A stretch of 64,000 nt of DNA from Rhodoferax sp. (GCA_024236015.1 JACKLK010000014.1:15957-79956); one strand, 5' to 3'. Numbered from the stretch's first letter, positions 1 through 7,617 are shown. Notes: generated from the sequence alone by a model not told the origin. Made by a program: numbers and translations.

Positions 1-358
1 TGGCGATCAGCTGTGGCCAGAAGCGGGCCCGCTCGGCGATGCCGCCCGAGATGATGGCCGGGATCGCGGCGGCAAACGTCAGCAGAAAAAAGAACTTGAC
101 CAGGTCGTAGCCGTTGCGCGCGGCCAGTTGTTCCGCGCCGACCAGGAATCCCGTGCCGTAGGCAATCGTGTAGCCGACCAGGAAATAGACCACGGTCGAG
201 ACCGAGAAGTCGACCAGGATCTTCACCAGGGCGTTGACCTGGTTCTTCTTGCGCACCGTGCCCAGTTCGAGAAATGCGAAACCGGCGTGCATGGCCAGGA
301 CCATGATGCCGCCCAACAAGATGAACAAGGCGTCCGAGCCCTGTTTTAGTGCTTCCAT
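1..358 (-). CDS. amtB: Ammonium transporter (Amt/AmtB family), 5' part only
   Basis: The first 119 codons of an inner-membrane ammonium channel; the rest lies beyond the left edge of the window. The translation opens MEALKQGSDALFILLGGIMV and continues with the family's first segments, including AFLELGTVRKKNQ and the stretch GGIAERARFWPQ. Two to three hydrophobic helices are visible. There is no signal-peptide-like leader before the first channel helix, which resembles Amt proteins starting directly at the first helix. The ATG at 358 is the only plausible start. The gene is transcribed away from metX, and a sigma-54-type promoter candidate lies 73 bases upstream of the start, as expected for nitrogen control by NtrC. 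A glnK gene, the usual partner, is not visible on the upstream side. Confidence 0.93.
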   Translation of the reverse strand, partial: MEALKQGSDALFILLGGIMVLAMHAGFAFLELGTVRKKNQVNALVKILVDFSVSTVVYFLVGYTIAYGTGFLVGAEQLAARNGYDLVKFFFLLTFAAAIPAIISGGIAERARFWPQLIA

Positions 359-430
359 GCTGTCCCCGGAATTGTTGTTGCCTGAAATTGGTGCGTGAAA
401 ACGTGCGCGCGCACCGCCGCACCAAAAGCA

Positions 431-447
431 AGCAATAACTGCGCCAG
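431..447 (-). promoter_or_regulatory. Sigma-54 (-24/-12) promoter candidate for the ammonium transporter
   Basis: On the minus strand the sequence reads TGGCGCAGTTATTGCT. This has the GG doublet (positions 445-444) and the GC doublet (433-432) separated by exactly ten bases, the hallmark spacing of an RpoN promoter. Transcription would begin near 420, leaving a leader of about 60 bases before the start codon at 358. Ammonium transporters are classic NtrC/RpoN targets. I did not find a convincing NtrC site, so the call rests on the core element and its position. Confidence 0.6.
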
Positions 448-489
448 TGTGGGTTGTGGCGCGCCACAAGCGTGCGTCGTGCGCACACT

Positions 490-518
490 GGCCCGTCGCC
501 GCGGGACGGGCCTATACT
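490..518 (+). promoter_or_regulatory. Probable sigma-70 promoter of metX-metW
   Basis: A good -10 hexamer, TATACT, lies at 513-518. The -35 region around 490-495 is weak. The predicted start of transcription near 525 falls two bases before the first stem of the riboswitch candidate, which supports both calls. Confidence 0.5.
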
Positions 519-526
519 CGGGGCTT

Positions 527-590
527 GTGCCGATTTGCTACAGCTTGCGGGCACCGGGGTCCTGGAACCCCGAAAATCAGCTAAAGACGG
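527..590 (+). promoter_or_regulatory. SAM-II-like (SAM-alpha) riboswitch aptamer candidate in the metX leader
   Basis: The leader carries the landmark blocks of the SAM-II family in the right order. Stem P1 is GTGCC (527-531) pairing with GGCAC (550-554). The loop starts with GATTTG (532-537) and contains CTTGC (544-548). The conserved 3' block GCTAAAGAC is at 580-588. An extra GC hairpin, CGGGG (555-559) with CCCCG (568-572), sits in the linker; such linker insertions would be tolerated outside the core. The pseudoknot pairing is not clear: only AGCT 542-545 with AGCT 579-582, or GATTT 532-536 with AAATC 574-578. The function would be repression of metX when S-adenosylmethionine is plentiful. 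Related alternatives are SAM-V or an unnamed variant. Confidence 0.65.
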
Positions 591-597
591 CACACCG

Positions 598-632
598 ATC
601 CCGGCCCCGCTTTTAGCGTCGCCGGGATTTTT
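598..632 (+). terminator. Intrinsic-terminator-like hairpin ending one base before the metX start codon
   Basis: A perfect 8-bp stem is formed by ATCCCGGC (598-605) and GCCGGGAT (621-628) around a 15-base loop, followed by T at 628-632. The metX ATG begins at 634. The 3' arm contains the only purine-rich stretch that could serve as ribosome binding site. The hairpin could therefore stop transcription, hide the translation start, or both. It lies 7 bases after the riboswitch candidate and is the obvious expression platform. Confidence 0.7.
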
Positions 633-633
633 C

Positions 634-1833
634 ATGCTTGTTTCGCCTTCCACACACCATTTCGCCGATCCGCTGCCGCTGCGCAGCGGGGGATCGATCC
701 GGGCCTACGACCTGTGTTACGAGACCTACGGCACACTCAACGCCGATCGCTCCAATGCGGTGCTGGTCGCGCATGCACTCAATGCCTCGCATCACCTGGC
801 GGGCCACTACGCCGGCCAGGACAAGTCGGAAGGCTGGTGGGACAACATGATCGGGCCGGGCAAGCCGGTGGACACCAACCGCTTCTTCGTCATCGGCGTG
901 AACAACCTGGGCTCGTGTTTCGGCTCCACCGGGCCGATGCATGTGAACCCGGATACGGGCCGCATCTATGGCGCCGACTTCCCGGTCGTGACGGTCGAGG
1001 ACTGGGTCGATGCACAGGCCCGGCTGCTGGACGTGCTGGGCATCGAGACGCTGGCCGCGGTCATGGGGGGCAGCCTGGGCGGCATGCAGGCGCTGAGCTG
1101 GTCGCTGCAGTACCCGCAACGGGTGCGGCATGCGGTGGTGATCGCCAGCGCACCGAACCTGACGGCCGAGAACATCGCCTTCAACGAGGTGGCGCGCAGG
1201 GCCATCGTCACCGATCCGGACTTCAACAATGGCCACTTCTACGCCCAGGACGGCCGGGCCGAGACCAAGCCCAAGCGCGGACTGCGCATCGCCCGGATGA
1301 TCGGCCACATCACCTATCTCAGCAACGACGTCATGAACGCCAAGTTCGGCCGTGCGTTGCGCCAGGCGCTGATGACAGGCGTCGACGAGGCCGGCGACAC
1401 CGGCTTGCCCGGTGCCGGCGGTTACCGCTACAGCACGCAGGAAGTGGAATTCCAGATCGAGAGCTACCTGCGCTACCAGGGCGACAAGTTCGCCGAATAT
1501 TTCGACGCCAACACCTACCTGCTGATCACGCGGGCGCTGGACTATTTCGATCCGGCGCGCGCCTACGATGGCGACCTGAGCCAGGCCCTGGCGCGCGCGA
1601 GCGCGCGTTTCCTGCTGGTGAGCTTCACCACCGATTGGCGGTTCTCGCCGGCGCGCAGCCGCGAACTCGTCAAGGCGCTGCTGGACAACCGGCGCGACGT
1701 CAGTTACGCCGAGATCGACGCGCCGCACGGCCACGACGCCTTCCTGCTCGACGACCCGCGATACACCGGCCTGGTCCGCTCGTATTTCGAACGTATTGCC
1801 GTGACCGAGACCCAGGGGGTGGACCATGAGTGA
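634..1833 (+). CDS. metX: Homoserine O-acyltransferase (MetX)
   Basis: This cytoplasmic enzyme acylates homoserine with acetyl-CoA or succinyl-CoA, the committed step of methionine synthesis. The 399-residue protein has the alpha/beta-hydrolase fold. The nucleophile is Ser147 in GGSLGG, with Asp334 in the TTDW stretch and His367 in HGHDAF completing the triad. Family blocks ETYGTLNADRSNAVLVAHAL and FGSTGP are present. The start at 634 gives the usual MetX N-terminus; the frame is open upstream to 454, but that stretch holds the riboswitch and is not coding. The stop overlaps the start of metW by 8 bases, so the two are co-translated. Acetyl versus succinyl specificity cannot be settled by eye. 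Regulation is probably by the upstream SAM-responsive leader. Confidence 0.95.
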   Translation: MLVSPSTHHFADPLPLRSGGSIRAYDLCYETYGTLNADRSNAVLVAHALNASHHLAGHYAGQDKSEGWWDNMIGPGKPVDTNRFFVIGVNNLGSCFGSTGPMHVNPDTGRIYGADFPVVTVEDWVDAQARLLDVLGIETLAAVMGGSLGGMQALSWSLQYPQRVRHAVVIASAPNLTAENIAFNEVARRAIVTDPDFNNGHFYAQDGRAETKPKRGLRIARMIGHITYLSNDVMNAKFGRALRQALMTGVDEAGDTGLPGAGGYRYSTQEVEFQIESYLRYQGDKFAEYFDANTYLLITRALDYFDPARAYDGDLSQALARASARFLLVSFTTDWRFSPARSRELVKALLDNRRDVSYAEIDAPHGHDAFLLDDPRYTGLVRSYFERIAVTETQGVDHE

Positions 1834-2407
1834 CCTGGCCACGATGGAGGCGGTCGCACGCCTGGTGCCCGAGGGCTCGCGCGTGCTCGACCTGGGCTGC
1901 GGCGACGGTGCCTTGCTGGACCATCTGCAGGCGAGCCGCTCGTGCAGCGGCTACGGCATCGAGATCGACGATGCCAACGTACTGGCCTGCGTGCGCCGCG
2001 GCGTCAACGTGATCCAGCTCAACCTGGACGAAGGCCTGGCGATCTTCGAGGACGCCAGTTTCGACGTGGTGCTGCATATCGACACGCTGCAGCACCTGCG
2101 CAACACCGAGGTCGTGTTGCAGGAGACGGCGCGCGTCGGGCGCATCGGCATCGTCGCGTTTCCCAATTTCGCGCACTGGCCGAATCGCCTGAGCATCGCG
2201 CGCGGGCGCATGCCGGTCACGCGCCGCCTGCCCTACCAGTGGTATGACACGCCGAACATCCGCGTCGGCACCTTCGCCGACTTCGAGTTGCTGGCACTGC
2301 GCAACGGCTTGCGGATCCAGGACAAGTTCGGCCTGCAGGACGGGCGCACGGTGCGTGCGTTGCCGAACCTGCTGGCCGGCACGGCCGTGTTCAAGTTCAG
2401 CCGCTGA
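1826..2407 (+). CDS. metW: Methionine biosynthesis protein MetW
   Basis: A 193-residue Rossmann-type methyltransferase-like protein that accompanies MetX in many proteobacteria. In that pairing it is thought to support the MetX reaction or its regulation. The SAM-binding glycine motif VLDLGCGDGALLDHL is near residues 20-34. The blocks VLHIDTLQHL and FPNFAHWPNR are typical of MetW. It overlaps the end of metX by 8 bases and clearly belongs to the same transcript. The next gene, gudD, is convergent, leaving 28 bases between the two stops. Confidence 0.95.
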   Translation: MSDLATMEAVARLVPEGSRVLDLGCGDGALLDHLQASRSCSGYGIEIDDANVLACVRRGVNVIQLNLDEGLAIFEDASFDVVLHIDTLQHLRNTEVVLQETARVGRIGIVAFPNFAHWPNRLSIARGRMPVTRRLPYQWYDTPNIRVGTFADFELLALRNGLRIQDKFGLQDGRTVRALPNLLAGTAVFKFSR

Positions 2408-2435
2408 AAACGCGGCCGGGTGGGGACGGCGCGGC

Positions 2436-3797
2436 TCAGCGCACCAGCGCCGGCCGCTTGGGATCGAACTTCCAGTTGGGAACCAGGTATTGCATGGCGC
2501 GCGCGTCGTCGCGTGCGCCCAGCCCGTGCTGCAGATAGAGCTGGTGGGCCTTGTCCACCTCGGTCATGTCGAGCGTCACGCCCAGGCCGGGCGCGGTCGG
2601 CACGGTGATGGTGCCGCCGCGGATCTGCAGCGGATCGGTCGTGATGCGCTGGCCGTCCTGCCAGATCCAGTGCGTGTCGATCGCGGTCACGTTGCCCGGC
2701 GCGGCCGCCGCGACATGGGTGAACATGGCCAGCGACACGTCGAAATGGTTGTTGGAGTGCGACCCCCAGGTCAACCCCCAGGCCTGGCACATCTGGGCCA
2801 CCCGGACCGAGCCCTGCAGGGTCCAGAAATGGGGGTCGGCCAGCGGAATGTCGACCGACTGCAGCGCCAGCGTGTGCGCCATCTCGCGCCAGTCGGTCGC
2901 GATCATGTTGGTGGCGGTGCGCAGCCCGGTGGCGCGACGGAACTCGGCCATCACCTCGCGGCCCGAATACACGCCTTCGGCGCCACACGGGTCCTCGGCA
3001 TAAGCCAGCACGGCATGGCGGTCGCGGCACAGCCGGATCGCGTCCCGCAGCAGCCAGCCCCCGTTGGGATCGAGCGTGATGCGGGCCTGCGGGAAGCGTT
3101 CATGCAGCGCCACGATGGCCTCCATCTCCTCTTCGCCGCGCAACACGCCGCCCTTGAGCTTGAAATCCCGGAAGCCGTACCGCGCGAAACTGGCCTCGGC
3201 CAGCCGCACGATGGCCTGTGGGTCGAGCGCGGCTTCGTGGCGCAGCCGGCACCAGTCGTCGGCGGCGTCGGGTTCGCTGGCATATGGCAGGTCGGTCTTG
3301 TTGCGGTCGCCGACATAGAACAGGTAGCCGAGCACGTCCACCACCGCGCGTTGCTGGCCCTCGCCCAGCAGCGCCGCCACCGGCACCTGCAGGTGCTGGC
3401 CGAGCAGGTCCAGCAGCGCGCTTTCGACGGCGGTGACCGCATGGATGGCCACGCGCAGGTCGAAGGTCTGGTTGCCGCGGCCGGCGTTGTCGCGCTCGGC
3501 GAAAGTCTGGCGCAGGCGGTTGAGGGTCCGGTTCCAGTCGCCGACGGAGTGCCCGACCACCAGCGACTGCGCGTCTTCCAGCGTCTGGCGGATCTTCTCG
3601 CCGCCAGGTACCTCGCCGACGCCGGTGCGGCCGTCGCTGTCGGTCAGGATCACCAGGTTGCGGGTGAAGAACGGCGCATGGGCGCCGCTGAGATTGAGCA
3701 GCATGCCGTCGCGCCCGGCAATCGGGATCACGCGCAAGCGGGTGACACGGGGTGTTTCGCGCGGCGCCGCGGCGGCGCCCGGCTGGGTCGGGGTCAT
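2436..3797 (-). CDS. gudD: Glucarate dehydratase (GudD)
   Basis: This enolase-superfamily enzyme dehydrates D-glucarate to 5-keto-4-deoxy-D-glucarate (KDG). The sequence shows family blocks NLSGAHAPFFTRN, GEVPGGEKIRQTLEDA, the KxK base motif in DFKLKGG, TATNMIATDWR, ADPHFW and GSHSNNHFD, which contains the catalytic histidine. It ends MQYLVPNWKFDPKRPALVR, like the Escherichia coli protein. A start at 3797 gives 453 residues, close to the usual 446-455. An ATG at 3851 would add 18 residues but falls inside a 23-bp palindrome that looks like an operator, so 3797 is preferred. It lies directly downstream of, and in line with, the GntR regulator. Confidence 0.95.
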   Translation of the reverse strand: MTPTQPGAAAAPRETPRVTRLRVIPIAGRDGMLLNLSGAHAPFFTRNLVILTDSDGRTGVGEVPGGEKIRQTLEDAQSLVVGHSVGDWNRTLNRLRQTFAERDNAGRGNQTFDLRVAIHAVTAVESALLDLLGQHLQVPVAALLGEGQQRAVVDVLGYLFYVGDRNKTDLPYASEPDAADDWCRLRHEAALDPQAIVRLAEASFARYGFRDFKLKGGVLRGEEEMEAIVALHERFPQARITLDPNGGWLLRDAIRLCRDRHAVLAYAEDPCGAEGVYSGREVMAEFRRATGLRTATNMIATDWREMAHTLALQSVDIPLADPHFWTLQGSVRVAQMCQAWGLTWGSHSNNHFDVSLAMFTHVAAAAPGNVTAIDTHWIWQDGQRITTDPLQIRGGTITVPTAPGLGVTLDMTEVDKAHQLYLQHGLGARDDARAMQYLVPNWKFDPKRPALVR

Positions 3798-3841
3798 GGT
3801 GGAGGGTTCCAGTTCGGCGGGATCGGGAAAGGGATGGAATT

Positions 3842-3864
3842 GATCAGTCATCGTATGACTGATC
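3842..3864. promoter_or_regulatory. Perfect palindrome, probable GntR operator between gntR and gudD
   Basis: GATCAGTCAT (3842-3851) and ATGACTGATC (3855-3864) form a perfect 10-bp inverted repeat with a 3-base spacer. A closely related sequence, TATGACTGACAA, occurs in front of udh. Both sites flank the GntR gene, which makes that protein the natural ligand. Its position suggests that gudD has its own regulated promoter here as well as read-through from gntR. Confidence 0.65.
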
Positions 3865-3899
3865 GGCAAGAGACGGTTGGCAGTCGGCGGCCGCCGGGT

Positions 3900-4694
3900 T
3901 CAGGTGGGACGGGCGCCGCCGCCGGGCTCCGCGGATTGCGTGCGGCGCAGCCGTTCGCGGCTGTTGCTCAGGTGGGTTCGCATGGCGGCGCGGGCCGCAT
4001 CGGCATCCCGGTTGCGGATGGCCGCAAAGATGTTCTCATGCTCGCCGTTGACACGCTGCAGATAACTCAGGCGGCCTTCCGGTGCATGCCGCGGCGTGTT
4101 GACCCGGGTGCGCGGGATGATCATCGCGCCCAGGTAGGTCATCAGGTCGGTGAAATGCCGGTTGCCGGTGGCGCGTGCCACTTCCATGTGGAACTGGAAG
4201 TCGGGAGGCACCGCGTCCGAGTCCTGCTGGATCGAGCTCTGGAAGGCGTCGAGCGCCGCCTGCATCGCGGCCAGGTGCTCGTCGTTGCGCCGCTGGGCGG
4301 CCAGGCCGGCCGCCTCGGTCTCCAGGCTGATGCGCAGTTCCAGCACCGCGATCACGTCGGCGACGGTGGCGAAGTCCTGGCTGGAAATCCGGAAGTTGCT
4401 CGCCGGCTCGGGCGGGCTGACGAAGGTCCCGATGCCATGGCGGGTCTCGACCAGGCCCGAGGCCTGCAACCGGGACAGGGCCTCGCGCACCACGGTGCGG
4501 CTGACGTCGAAGCGATGCATGATCTCGGCCTCGGTCGGCAGCTTGTTGCCCACCGGCAACTGGCCGGCGCGGATCTCGGCCTCCAGCGTACCGACGATTT
4601 CCAGAACCAGGCCGCGCGGGCGGCGCCGTGCCGCGGCAGGGGTATTCGCGCCGGACGGCTGCATCGAAGTGCTTGGGGTTTTCACGGAGTCCAT
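3900..4694 (-). CDS. GntR-family (FadR/FCD type) regulator of the uronate/aldarate locus
   Basis: A 264-residue DNA-binding repressor or activator. The N-terminal winged helix spans roughly residues 25-95 and contains the recognition region LPTEAEIMHRFDVSRTVVREA and GTFVSPP. The C-terminal all-helical FCD ligand domain shows LRISLETEAAGLAA, FHMEVARATGN and the metal-site style EHENIFAAI. A proline/alanine-rich tail precedes the wing. It lies between gudD (downstream, same strand) and the divergent udh operon, so it most likely senses a sugar diacid or uronate. Similar regulators govern glucarate/galactarate genes in other proteobacteria. The ATG at 4694 fits the domain start; the frame stays open much further upstream without homology. 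Confidence 0.9.
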   Translation of the reverse strand: MDSVKTPSTSMQPSGANTPAAARRRPRGLVLEIVGTLEAEIRAGQLPVGNKLPTEAEIMHRFDVSRTVVREALSRLQASGLVETRHGIGTFVSPPEPASNFRISSQDFATVADVIAVLELRISLETEAAGLAAQRRNDEHLAAMQAALDAFQSSIQQDSDAVPPDFQFHMEVARATGNRHFTDLMTYLGAMIIPRTRVNTPRHAPEGRLSYLQRVNGEHENIFAAIRNRDADAARAAMRTHLSNSRERLRRTQSAEPGGGARPT

Positions 4695-4725
4695 CAAAAA
4701 ACGCTTGACAGCCCTAAAGTCGGTG

Positions 4726-4763
4726 TTGACAATTTCAGTTGTCAGACAACATATGACTGACAA
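4726..4763 (+). promoter_or_regulatory. Promoter and GntR operator candidate for the udh operon
   Basis: A consensus -35 element TTGACA is at 4726-4731, with a poor -10 around 4749-4754 (ACATAT). The spacer and -10 carry TTGTCAGACAA (4739-4749), a perfect 11-base palindrome of the sort bound by FadR-type GntR proteins. The longer repeat TTGTCAG (4739-4745) / CTGACAA (4757-4763) overlaps it. Binding here would block RNA polymerase at the promoter of udh, and perhaps also of the divergent gntR gene, whose start codon is at 4694. Confidence 0.6.
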
Positions 4764-4856
4764 GAATCGATGATGCGGCGACTTTAGCAAACCTGCCGCA
4801 AATGTCCAGCCGACATGCCGTGAAACCCGCTTGCGCCACAACCAGAGGTCTGCGCG

Positions 4857-5663
4857 ATGACGATCCAGAGCCACGAACGAATCCTGATGACCGGCGCGGC
4901 CGGCAACCTGGGCCGCGAAATGCGCGACCGGCTCAAGGCCAATTGCGCGGTGTTGCGCCTGTCGGACCGGCAGGCATTCGGCGAGGCGCGGCCCGGCGAG
5001 GAGGTGCAGCTGGCAGAACTGGCTGACGCACAGGCGGTCTCCGCCCTGGTGCAGGGTGTCGACGCCATCGTGCACTTCGGCGGCATTTCCGTCGAAGGTC
5101 CGTTCGATCCCATCCTGGCCGCCAACATCGTGGGCATCGTGAATCTGTACGAGGCCGCGCGCAAGCACGGTGTGCGGCGTGTCGTGTTTGCCAGCTCCAA
5201 CCATGTGACCGGCTTCTATCGCCAGAGCGAAACCATCGGCGTCGACGCCGCGCCGCGCCCCGACGGTTTCTACGGCCTGAGCAAGGCCTTTGGCGAAGAC
5301 GTCGCGCGTTTCTATTTCGACCGCTACGGCATCGAAACCGCCTGCGTGCGTATCGGCTCGTCCTTTCCCGAGCCCCGGGACCGGCGCATGCTGGCCACCT
5401 GGATGAGTTTCGACGACCTGCACCGGCTGATCACCGCGTGCCTGACGACGCCGGTGCTGGGCTGGAGCGTCATCTACGGCATGTCCGACAACGCGGTCAC
5501 CTGGTGGGACAACACCGGCGCCCGTCATATCGGCTACAAGCCGCAGGACAGCTCCGACGTGTTCCGCGACGCCGTGTACGCGCGCACCAGCGCCCCCGAC
5601 CTCGCCGATCCCGCGGTGCAGTTCCAGGGCGGCGCTTTCGTCAGCATGGGGCCGTTCGAATGA
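4857..5663 (+). CDS. udh: Uronate dehydrogenase (NAD-dependent)
   Basis: This short-chain-dehydrogenase-like enzyme oxidises D-glucuronate or D-galacturonate to the corresponding aldarolactone with NAD+. The 268-residue length is close to the characterised enzymes. The nucleotide motif TGAAGNLG lies at residues 12-19. The catalytic Tyr139 and Lys143 sit in YGLSK, with the serine in FASSNHVTGFY. The C-terminal WWDNTGARHIGYKPQDSS is typical of uronate dehydrogenases. A ribosome binding site AGAGGT precedes the ATG at 4857. It is the first gene of a long plus-strand operon and its stop overlaps the lactonase start by four bases, matching the order of the two reactions. Confidence 0.93.
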   Translation: MTIQSHERILMTGAAGNLGREMRDRLKANCAVLRLSDRQAFGEARPGEEVQLAELADAQAVSALVQGVDAIVHFGGISVEGPFDPILAANIVGIVNLYEAARKHGVRRVVFASSNHVTGFYRQSETIGVDAAPRPDGFYGLSKAFGEDVARFYFDRYGIETACVRIGSSFPEPRDRRMLATWMSFDDLHRLITACLTTPVLGWSVIYGMSDNAVTWWDNTGARHIGYKPQDSSDVFRDAVYARTSAPDLADPAVQFQGGAFVSMGPFE

Positions 5664-6574
5664 AGACGACACAGGCCAGCTCCGAGGCGCGGGTCGTCTC
5701 CCGCACCCGCGACGCCGTTGGCGAGTCACCGGTCTGGGATGCCCGCGCCCAGGCCCTGTATTGGGTCGACATCGAGGGGCGCCATGTCCGCCGGCTCGAC
5801 TGGGCCAGTGGACAGCAGCAGACCTGGAACACGCCCGAGCGTGTCGGATGCATCGCGCTGGCCGACGACGGCATCGTCGTGGCGGCGATGGAGACCGGCG
5901 TCTATGCGCTGCGCCTGGGCGAGCCACCCGCGGTCGAGGCCACGCGGCTCGCCGCGATCACGCACCCGATGCCCAACATGCGCTTCAACGACGGGCGATG
6001 CGACGCCAGCGGCCGCTTCTGGATCAGCACCATGTGCATGGACATGTCGCTGGCCGCGCCGGTCGGCGCCTGGTATTGCCTCGATGAACGTGGCCTGAGC
6101 CCGGCCCATTGCGAGGGCCTGGTCACGCCCAACGGGCTGGCGTTCAGCCCGGACGACCGGATGATGTATTTTTCCGACTCGCACCCCAGCGTGCAGAAGA
6201 TCTGGGCCTTCGAGTTCGACCTGGCGCAGGGCCGTATCGGCGCCGGACGCGAATTCCTGGACATGACCCACCTGCCGGGCCGACCGGACGGCGCGGCGGT
6301 CGACAGCGAGGGTTGCTACTGGATCTGCGGCAACGACGCGGGCGTCGTGCTGCGCGTCGATCCCCATGGCGAGGTGTTGTCGTCGGTGGCGGTTCCGGTG
6401 GCCAAGCCCTCGATGTGTGCCTTCGGCGGACCGCGGCTCGACACCTTGTTCGTCACATCCATCTGCCCGAACGGCGTCTCGGCCGGCCTGTGCGGCGCCG
6501 TGTTCGCCATCGACGTGGGCGTGACCGGCCGTCCCGAACCCCGTTTCACCCGTTTTCCGTCAGCCGGTGCCTGA
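5660..6574 (+). CDS. SMP-30/gluconolactonase-family lactone hydrolase, probable aldarolactonase
   Basis: A 304-residue six-bladed beta-propeller hydrolase of the regucalcin/SMP-30 family, which opens sugar lactones with one divalent metal ion. Metal ligands are expected at the glutamate of GESPVWD (near residue 20), the asparagine of TPNGLAFSPDD and the aspartate of GRPDGAAVDSEG. NMRFNDGRCD is also characteristic. The ATGA overlap with udh implies translational coupling. Placed directly after uronate dehydrogenase, it most likely hydrolyses glucaro- or galactaro-lactone to the free diacid, which GudD or GarD then uses. Exact lactone preference is inferred from context. Confidence 0.9.
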   Translation: MKTTQASSEARVVSRTRDAVGESPVWDARAQALYWVDIEGRHVRRLDWASGQQQTWNTPERVGCIALADDGIVVAAMETGVYALRLGEPPAVEATRLAAITHPMPNMRFNDGRCDASGRFWISTMCMDMSLAAPVGAWYCLDERGLSPAHCEGLVTPNGLAFSPDDRMMYFSDSHPSVQKIWAFEFDLAQGRIGAGREFLDMTHLPGRPDGAAVDSEGCYWICGNDAGVVLRVDPHGEVLSSVAVPVAKPSMCAFGGPRLDTLFVTSICPNGVSAGLCGAVFAIDVGVTGRPEPRFTRFPSAGA

Positions 6575-6636
6575 CGCTTTTTTCTTCCCAGCACCTCGCC
6601 GTTCCCAACCCTTGTTCCAACCCTCAGGAGACAAAC

Positions 6637-7617
6637 ATGATTGTGCGCAGAACCCTCGTTGCGGCCACGCTGGCCGCCGCTACCCTGTCCGTGTCGATGC
6701 ACGCCAGCGCCCAGACGGTGCTCAAGGCCGCCGACGTGCACCCGCCGGGATACCCGACCGTGGTCGCAACCGAGAACATGGGCAAGAAATTCGAAGCCGC
6801 CACCAATGGCAAGTACAAGATGCAGATGTTCCCCAGCAGCGTTCTGGGTGACGAGAAGACGATGATCGAGCAGACCCAGATCGGCGCGATCCACATCCTG
6901 CGCACCTCGCTCGGCCCGCTGGGCTCGGTCGTGCCGGACGTCAACGTGTTCAACATGCCGTTCGTGTTCCGCAACGAGGCCCATATGCGTGCGGTCATCG
7001 ACGGCCCGATCGGCCAGGAGATCCTGGACAAGATCAGCGCCAGCCCGGCTCGCCTGGTGGCACTGGCCTGGCAGGACGGCGGCTCGCGCAGCGTCTACAC
7101 CAAGAAGCCGGTGCGCAGCCCGGCCGACCTCAAGGGCCAGAAGATCCGCATGATGGGCAACCCGCTGTTCATCGACACGATGAACGCCCTGGGCGGCAAC
7201 GGCATCGCCATGGGTTACCCCGAGGTCTACAGCGCCTTGCAGACCGGCGTGATCGACGGCGCCGAGAACAACCCGCCCAGCATGTTCACGGCCAACCACT
7301 ACACGACCGGCGCCAAGTACTACGCACAGACCAACCACCTGATCATTCCCGAACTGGTCGTGATGTCCAAGGTCGCGTACGAGAAACTCACGCCGGCCGA
7401 GCAGACGCTGATCAAGAAGCTGGGACGTGAAGCCCAGATGGAACAACGCGTGTTGTGGGACAAGAGCGTGGCCGACTACAGCGCCAGGCTCAAGGCCGCC
7501 GGCGTCGAATTCATCGAGGTCGACCAGAAACCCTTCTTCGATGCCACCGCGCCGGTGCGTGCCAAGTACGGCGCGCCTTACGCCGACCTGATGGCCCGGA
7601 TCGCGGCCGTCAAGTAA
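6637..7617 (+). CDS. dctP: TRAP transporter substrate-binding protein (DctP family)
   Basis: A 326-residue periplasmic solute receptor. Residues 1-26 form a signal peptide ending in ASA-Q. The mature part begins TVLKAADVHPPGYP, and shows the TRAP arginine region GQKIRMMGNP and the block MGYPEVYSALQTGVIDGAENN, which is diagnostic of DctP proteins. A strong ribosome binding site (CAGGAG) precedes the ATG at 6637. It is followed by the small and large permease genes, so the locus encodes a complete sodium-driven importer. Its position between the lactonase and KDG genes suggests uronates or aldarates as cargo. TRAP receptors of this kind include known glucuronate/galacturonate binders. Confidence 0.95.
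   Translation: MIVRRTLVAATLAAATLSVSMHASAQTVLKAADVHPPGYPTVVATENMGKKFEAATNGKYKMQMFPSSVLGDEKTMIEQTQIGAIHILRTSLGPLGSVVPDVNVFNMPFVFRNEAHMRAVIDGPIGQEILDKISASPARLVALAWQDGGSRSVYTKKPVRSPADLKGQKIRMMGNPLFIDTMNALGGNGIAMGYPEVYSALQTGVIDGAENNPPSMFTANHYTTGAKYYAQTNHLIIPELVVMSKVAYEKLTPAEQTLIKKLGREAQMEQRVLWDKSVADYSARLKAAGVEFIEVDQKPFFDATAPVRAKYGAPYADLMARIAAVK

Noticed and set aside
488..540. NtrC binding sites upstream of the ammonium transporter promoter
   Set aside because: GTGCG/CGCAC repeats are present near 471-485, but their orientation and sequence do not fit the GCACC-N5-GGTGC consensus.
454..633. A 60-codon N-terminal extension of MetX
   Set aside because: The frame is open, but the region holds the promoter, riboswitch candidate and hairpin, and the extension does not resemble the MetX N-terminus.
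2244..4760. An 838-codon open frame on the plus strand
   Set aside because: It is antisense to gudD and the GntR gene and its composition is typical of a GC-driven shadow frame.
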